Positions 14,492-17,092 of a stretch of 17,092 bases of DNA are shown here, piece after piece. The notes beneath the pieces were generated by a model. It saw only the letters and a program-made list of their open reading frames with translations, was not told the DNA's origin and did not search any database. This stretch comes from an uncultured Acetatifactor sp. (GTDB taxonomy: Bacteria; Bacillota; Clostridia; Lachnospirales; Lachnospiraceae). The stretch is from NCBI GenBank assembly GCA_948896875.1, contig CAQUWW010000057.1:1-17092 (forward strand), written 5' to 3'. Numbering within the stretch: position 1 is the stretch's first letter; each line of letters begins with the position of its first letter. Made by a program: the position numbers and the translations under genes.

Positions 14492-15868
14492 CTATATAAC
14501 CTGAGCCTGCAGATAATAAGGCAGAGCGCTTCCATAAACCGTAATCACCAGAGCCAGCACAATACCTGCCAGCACCGCCGTACACAGCCAGTTCTTTCCT
14601 TTTTCCGGACATTTTCTCCACAGGGGAAATTTTTCCAGTCCCCGGCTCACATAGTACATAAACGGAATCACCCCCGGCAGGATGTACCTCCCCTGGGCCT
14701 GATAATCCACCATATACGCATATCTGATCAGCAGAATCAATGGCATGAGCATGCAGAATACCATCACCCCGTGAAAAAGCACTCGAAGCCATTTCCGGTC
14801 TTCCGTTTTCTTCTGATTCCTGCTTCTGCAAAATACCATGCTCAAAATCCCCACCCCAAAAAGGATTCGGTAAAATCTGTAGATACTTCTCCGTGTATAC
14901 AGACTAGTGGAGCCATAACACGCGATAAAACTGTCACTCAGTTTTTCAAAAAAATCCGTCTGAAACAGCATCTCCGACAAAGGCTTTCCCTGGCTGTGAT
15001 AAGTCTCCCTGGCAATGCCGAAGGATTTGATGAAATTTTCCTTTGTCGTAAGACCAACAATATCTCCGTCATACAAAATATAATTCCGGATAAAAGACCA
15101 GCTGATACATAGAAGAACCACGCCACAGATGGGGAGCCCCTTTTTCAGAAGGCCCCTCCAGTCATATTTCCATCTGCCATCCCGCCTTTTCAGGAAATAA
15201 GCGGCAAACAGGACCATACTGCCCAAAATGAAGCCATAAGCATTGTAATAGGACAAAGCACAGAGAATCACGCCCGCCGCCAGAAACCCACAGGCTCTGA
15301 CAGAAAATCCATCCCCGTAACCACATACCAGTCCATAAAGCATCAGCGCCGTGGACAGCAGGCACATGGAATCCGGATTCACATACGTGTGCAGGAACAG
15401 ACTCTGCGGCAGAAAAGTCACCAGAAAGCAGAACAGCCACCGCACCCTCTCATCCTGAAACAGCTTCTTTCCCAACAACCAGACCAGCCAGGCCATGCCG
15501 AATCCAATTGCCACATTGACCAGTCTGGCCGTATACAAAAGGGCAAGCTGAGAATCTGTAAAAAGCTTTACAAAGCGCATGGCATATCCCTGCACCATGT
15601 AGGGAAGCAACGTGTAAAAACCATAGGTCCATCTGCATTCTCCGCTGAAAAGCTCCTCTTCAAAGCCTGTGGGAAGCGTTCCGTGATTACAGATATACAA
15701 TGGCACCTTATATCGCGAGTGCTCGTCCGGCGGATTGCACAGGGAAGGAAAGGTATCGTTTAACGGCTGGTTCAGCGCAATTGTCAGCGCTACTGTCAGA
15801 TAAATCCCCAAATATAACAGCATCAGAAGTTTCTCTCTGCTTCCTTTTTCCATTTTTTGCTTTCTCAC
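14492..15868 (-). CDS. Predicted GT-C-fold membrane glycosyltransferase (DUF2142/family 39-like)
   Basis: The 458-residue polytopic protein has about ten membrane helices. The first (~10-27, LLYLGIYLTVALTIALNQ) is followed by an extracytoplasmic loop with an acidic motif, PPDEHSRYKVP, as expected for the catalytic Asp/Glu of GT-C enzymes using lipid-linked sugars. A large loop after helix 8 (~290-335) includes SIARET-like and YGSTSLYTRRSIYR segments. A GTG start at 15868 is preferred because AGGGAG lies 5 bases upstream; ATG 15853 is the alternative. It could add sugars to wall polymers, lipids or proteins; the acceptor is unknown. It stands alone, divergent from the GNAT gene. No clear hairpin terminator is seen behind it. 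Confidence 0.75.
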   Translation of the reverse strand: MRKQKMEKGSREKLLMLLYLGIYLTVALTIALNQPLNDTFPSLCNPPDEHSRYKVPLYICNHGTLPTGFEEELFSGECRWTYGFYTLLPYMVQGYAMRFVKLFTDSQLALLYTARLVNVAIGFGMAWLVWLLGKKLFQDERVRWLFCFLVTFLPQSLFLHTYVNPDSMCLLSTALMLYGLVCGYGDGFSVRACGFLAAGVILCALSYYNAYGFILGSMVLFAAYFLKRRDGRWKYDWRGLLKKGLPICGVVLLCISWSFIRNYILYDGDIVGLTTKENFIKSFGIARETYHSQGKPLSEMLFQTDFFEKLSDSFIACYGSTSLYTRRSIYRFYRILFGVGILSMVFCRSRNQKKTEDRKWLRVLFHGVMVFCMLMPLILLIRYAYMVDYQAQGRYILPGVIPFMYYVSRGLEKFPLWRKCPEKGKNWLCTAVLAGIVLALVITVYGSALPYYLQAQVI

Positions 15869-15922
15869 CGCTTCTCCCTTTTCTTCATTACATGTGCCGG
15901 ACCCCTGCTTTTCTTTTTCATA

Positions 15923-15951
15923 AGCATAGCATAGGCCAGAAGCAATTGCAA
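15923..15951 (-). promoter_or_regulatory. Possible promoter of the glycosyltransferase gene
   Basis: On the minus strand TTGCAA (15951-15946) is followed after 17 bases by TATGCT (15928-15923), about 55 bases before the GTG start. Each box matches consensus at four of six positions. Confidence 0.3.
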
Positions 15952-16004
15952 GCTGCTCTGCTATCCTATAGGCGCGCACTTTACAAATATTTACACTGAT
16001 TTTA

Positions 16005-16034
16005 TTGCATCCGCTATTTTGTATCTGTTATAAT
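16005..16034 (+). promoter_or_regulatory. Promoter of the GNAT gene
   Basis: TTGCAT at 16005-16010 is followed after 18 bases by a perfect TATAAT at 16029-16034. Transcription would begin near 16041 and give a leader of about 50 bases that contains a GCCTG/CAGGC hairpin (16057-16076) just before the ribosome binding site GAGGAG. Confidence 0.6.
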
Positions 16035-16090
16035 ATCAGAAATATAAAAAGGGGAGGCCTGTCCTGATAGGCAGGCGAGGAGAAATGATT

Positions 16091-16597
16091 ATGAACATCA
16101 ATCTTGCCGAAATGCTGAAATCTTTACCTACAGAAATCTGGTGCTCCGAAACGGTCAGCATACAGCCCATACATGATGACGATGATCTGTGGTATGCTAC
16201 GGTAGAATGCCGCCTGTATCCGGAGCAGGAGGATTATGTCAATCCCGCAGGCTTTTCCATCGGAAGGGCCTGGCTGAATCCAAACGACAGCCTGCCTTGT
16301 ATCATCCGTGATTCCCGAGGAAAGCGGATCGGCTACATAATTCTGCGGAAATGGCTGACAGGAGGGGAAGAAGCCCTGAACTGGAGCTTCTATCTGGACA
16401 GAGATTCACAGGGAATGGGCTATGGCAGAGCCGCCGCAAAGCTGGCAGTGAAGATCCTGAAAACAGCAGTCCCGGATATGCCAATTAAGCTGTCTACGGA
16501 ATCAGACAATATCAAAGCTCAGAGATTATATCTGTCTATAGGCTTTGTAAAAACTGACGAGATGGATGGGGATGATTATGTCTTCCGATCTTCCTGA
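16091..16597 (+). CDS. GNAT-family N-acetyltransferase
   Basis: The 168-residue product has the GNAT fold: the beta-4 region NWSFYLDRDSQGMGYGRAAAK carries the acetyl-CoA pyrophosphate loop (QGMGYG), and a late motif with SDNIKAQRLYLSIGF shows the usual Asn and Tyr. Transfer of acetyl from acetyl-CoA to an amine is expected; the sequence leans toward SpeG/RimJ-like forms, but the substrate cannot be told. ATG 16091 is chosen because AGGAG lies 8 bases upstream; the ATG at 16085 is only 2 bases from the site. It has its own promoter, divergent from the glycosyltransferase. No clear terminator follows. Confidence 0.85.
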   Translation: MNINLAEMLKSLPTEIWCSETVSIQPIHDDDDLWYATVECRLYPEQEDYVNPAGFSIGRAWLNPNDSLPCIIRDSRGKRIGYIILRKWLTGGEEALNWSFYLDRDSQGMGYGRAAAKLAVKILKTAVPDMPIKLSTESDNIKAQRLYLSIGFVKTDEMDGDDYVFRSS

Positions 16598-16710
16598 TTT
16601 CGATAACGGCATAATCTATACTTCCAGTCGCCTTAAAATGCAAAAGCTCCTCAAGCTCCATTTTTCGGCAAAAATCATCCCCGATGAATCTCTCCACCGG
16701 GGTCTTTCAA

Positions 16711-16756
16711 GCAGGGCAACCCCTGCTGCGCAGGGCAACCCCTGCTGCGCAGGGCT
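16711..16756. repeat. 19-bp tandem repeat, 2.4 copies, each a hairpin
   Basis: GCAGGGCAACCCCTGCTGC is perfectly repeated at 16711-16729 and 16730-16748, with the first 8 bases again at 16749-16756. Each unit contains GCAGGG/CCCTGC inverted arms. It runs directly into the tRNA T-arm-like sequence. Confidence 0.85.
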
Positions 16757-16804
16757 ACAAGGATTCGAACCTTGAAATGACAGAGTCTTAAGTCCGTCAT
16801 TTCA
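16751..16804 (-). other. tRNA 3'-end-like remnant with a long hairpin
   Basis: On the minus strand CAAGG-TTCGAAT-CCTTG (16774-16758) is a perfect tRNA T-arm, followed by TAGCCCT (16757-16751), like a 3' acceptor strand. Before it, TGAAATGACGGA - CTTAAGAC - TCTGTCATTTCA (16804-16773) makes a 12-bp stem with one G-U pair and an 8-base loop, in the place of an anticodon arm. No D-arm or matching 5' acceptor strand is seen and the loop is not seven bases, so this is not a functional tRNA. It may be a remnant left by an element that integrated at a tRNA gene, or a structured repeat. Confidence 0.45.
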
Positions 16805-16873
16805 GGGGCGGTTTGCCCGGGAAAATCAAGGCGTTCCAGAGCGCCCCACCAGTAAAATAATCTATGGAATAAT

Positions 16874-17092
16874 CTATCGGCTTCCGGGAGACGCAAGTTC
16901 TTTCAATGCATCGTAGACTATTCTTTGGAGATATTCCTTTTTAGAAAAATCTGTTCCGTCAGAAAAATACGCATTGTATGCGACCAGCGCTGTCCTGACA
17001 TATATGCTGTTCTTTTCAAAGAGCTTTCTATACTAACGGAAAACCCATTTCATCGGCAAACTGACAGCAAAACGTGATGGTGGTTCTGGTAT
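16874..17092 (-). pseudogene. C-terminal remnant of a Fic-family protein, frameshifted, runs off the right edge
   Basis: The minus strand enters the window with TRTTITFCCQFADEMGFPLV, the segment that follows the HPFREGNxR active-site loop in Fic proteins. It then meets TAG. Removing one base (near plus 17030) continues as RKLFEKNSIYVRTALVAYNA, YFSDGTDFSKKEY and ends ALKELASPGSR at TAG 16876-16874. Fic proteins transfer AMP or similar groups onto target proteins and often act as toxins. The active-site loop itself lies beyond the window, so it is not known whether it is intact. With the insertion, the protein would lose its last ~50 residues. Confidence 0.65.

Noticed and set aside
16751..16830. 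A complete tRNA gene on the minus strand
   Set aside because: Only the T-arm and a 3' acceptor-like strand are convincing; the D-arm, the 5' acceptor strand and a seven-base anticodon loop are missing.
16675..16896. A 73-codon minus-strand frame across the hairpin cluster
   Set aside because: It is translated tRNA-like and repeat sequence, with no family match or ribosome site.

Overview
The window looks like a chromosomal segment of a Clostridia bacterium (Bacillota), most likely a Lachnospiraceae-type gut anaerobe. The evidence is the gene content (FtsEX with an M23 and an S41 peptidase under a CdaR-type regulator, a YjfB-family small protein, a CvfB-like S1 protein, a FatA/B-like acyl-ACP thioesterase), purine-rich AGGAGG-type ribosome binding sites, and moderate GC. 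No species can be named from the sequence alone.

Layout. Positions 1-905 hold decayed minus-strand frames: an unrecognised open fragment at the left edge and a broken accessory helix-turn-helix gene. Positions 903-5491 form an accessory signalling-like region. It contains a Sel1-repeat protein with a GNAT-like C-terminus (interrupted by a one-base frameshift), a membrane-anchored Ser/Thr kinase, a divergent XRE-type DNA-binding protein, and a secreted protein whose two-module architecture resembles the outer part of the kinase. Between the kinase and the XRE gene lies a compact array of ~72-bp repeats. It is bounded by a 14-bp inverted repeat that carries two inward-facing extended -10 promoters.

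Positions 5582-11233 are the conserved minus-strand cell-envelope operon cdaR-like regulator, ftsE, ftsX, M23 peptidase, S41 peptidase, closed by a hairpin terminator. FtsEX is expected to gate the M23 hydrolase at the membrane during division or wall remodelling; the S41 protease is the usual companion. Positions 11449-14333 carry minus-strand housekeeping genes: YjfB-like protein, CvfB-like RNA-binding protein, acyl-ACP thioesterase and CPBP-family membrane protease. A predicted GT-C-type membrane glycosyltransferase follows at 14492-15868.

A divergent plus-strand GNAT acetyltransferase lies at 16091-16597. The right edge has a cluster of small hairpins, including a tRNA T-arm-like sequence, and the C-terminal remnant of a broken Fic-family gene. 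The core genes are intact. Single-base indels are confined to the accessory frames at both ends. The best candidate for something new is the kinase/XRE/Sel1 locus with its repeat-and-double-promoter control region and the secreted look-alike of the kinase ectodomain.
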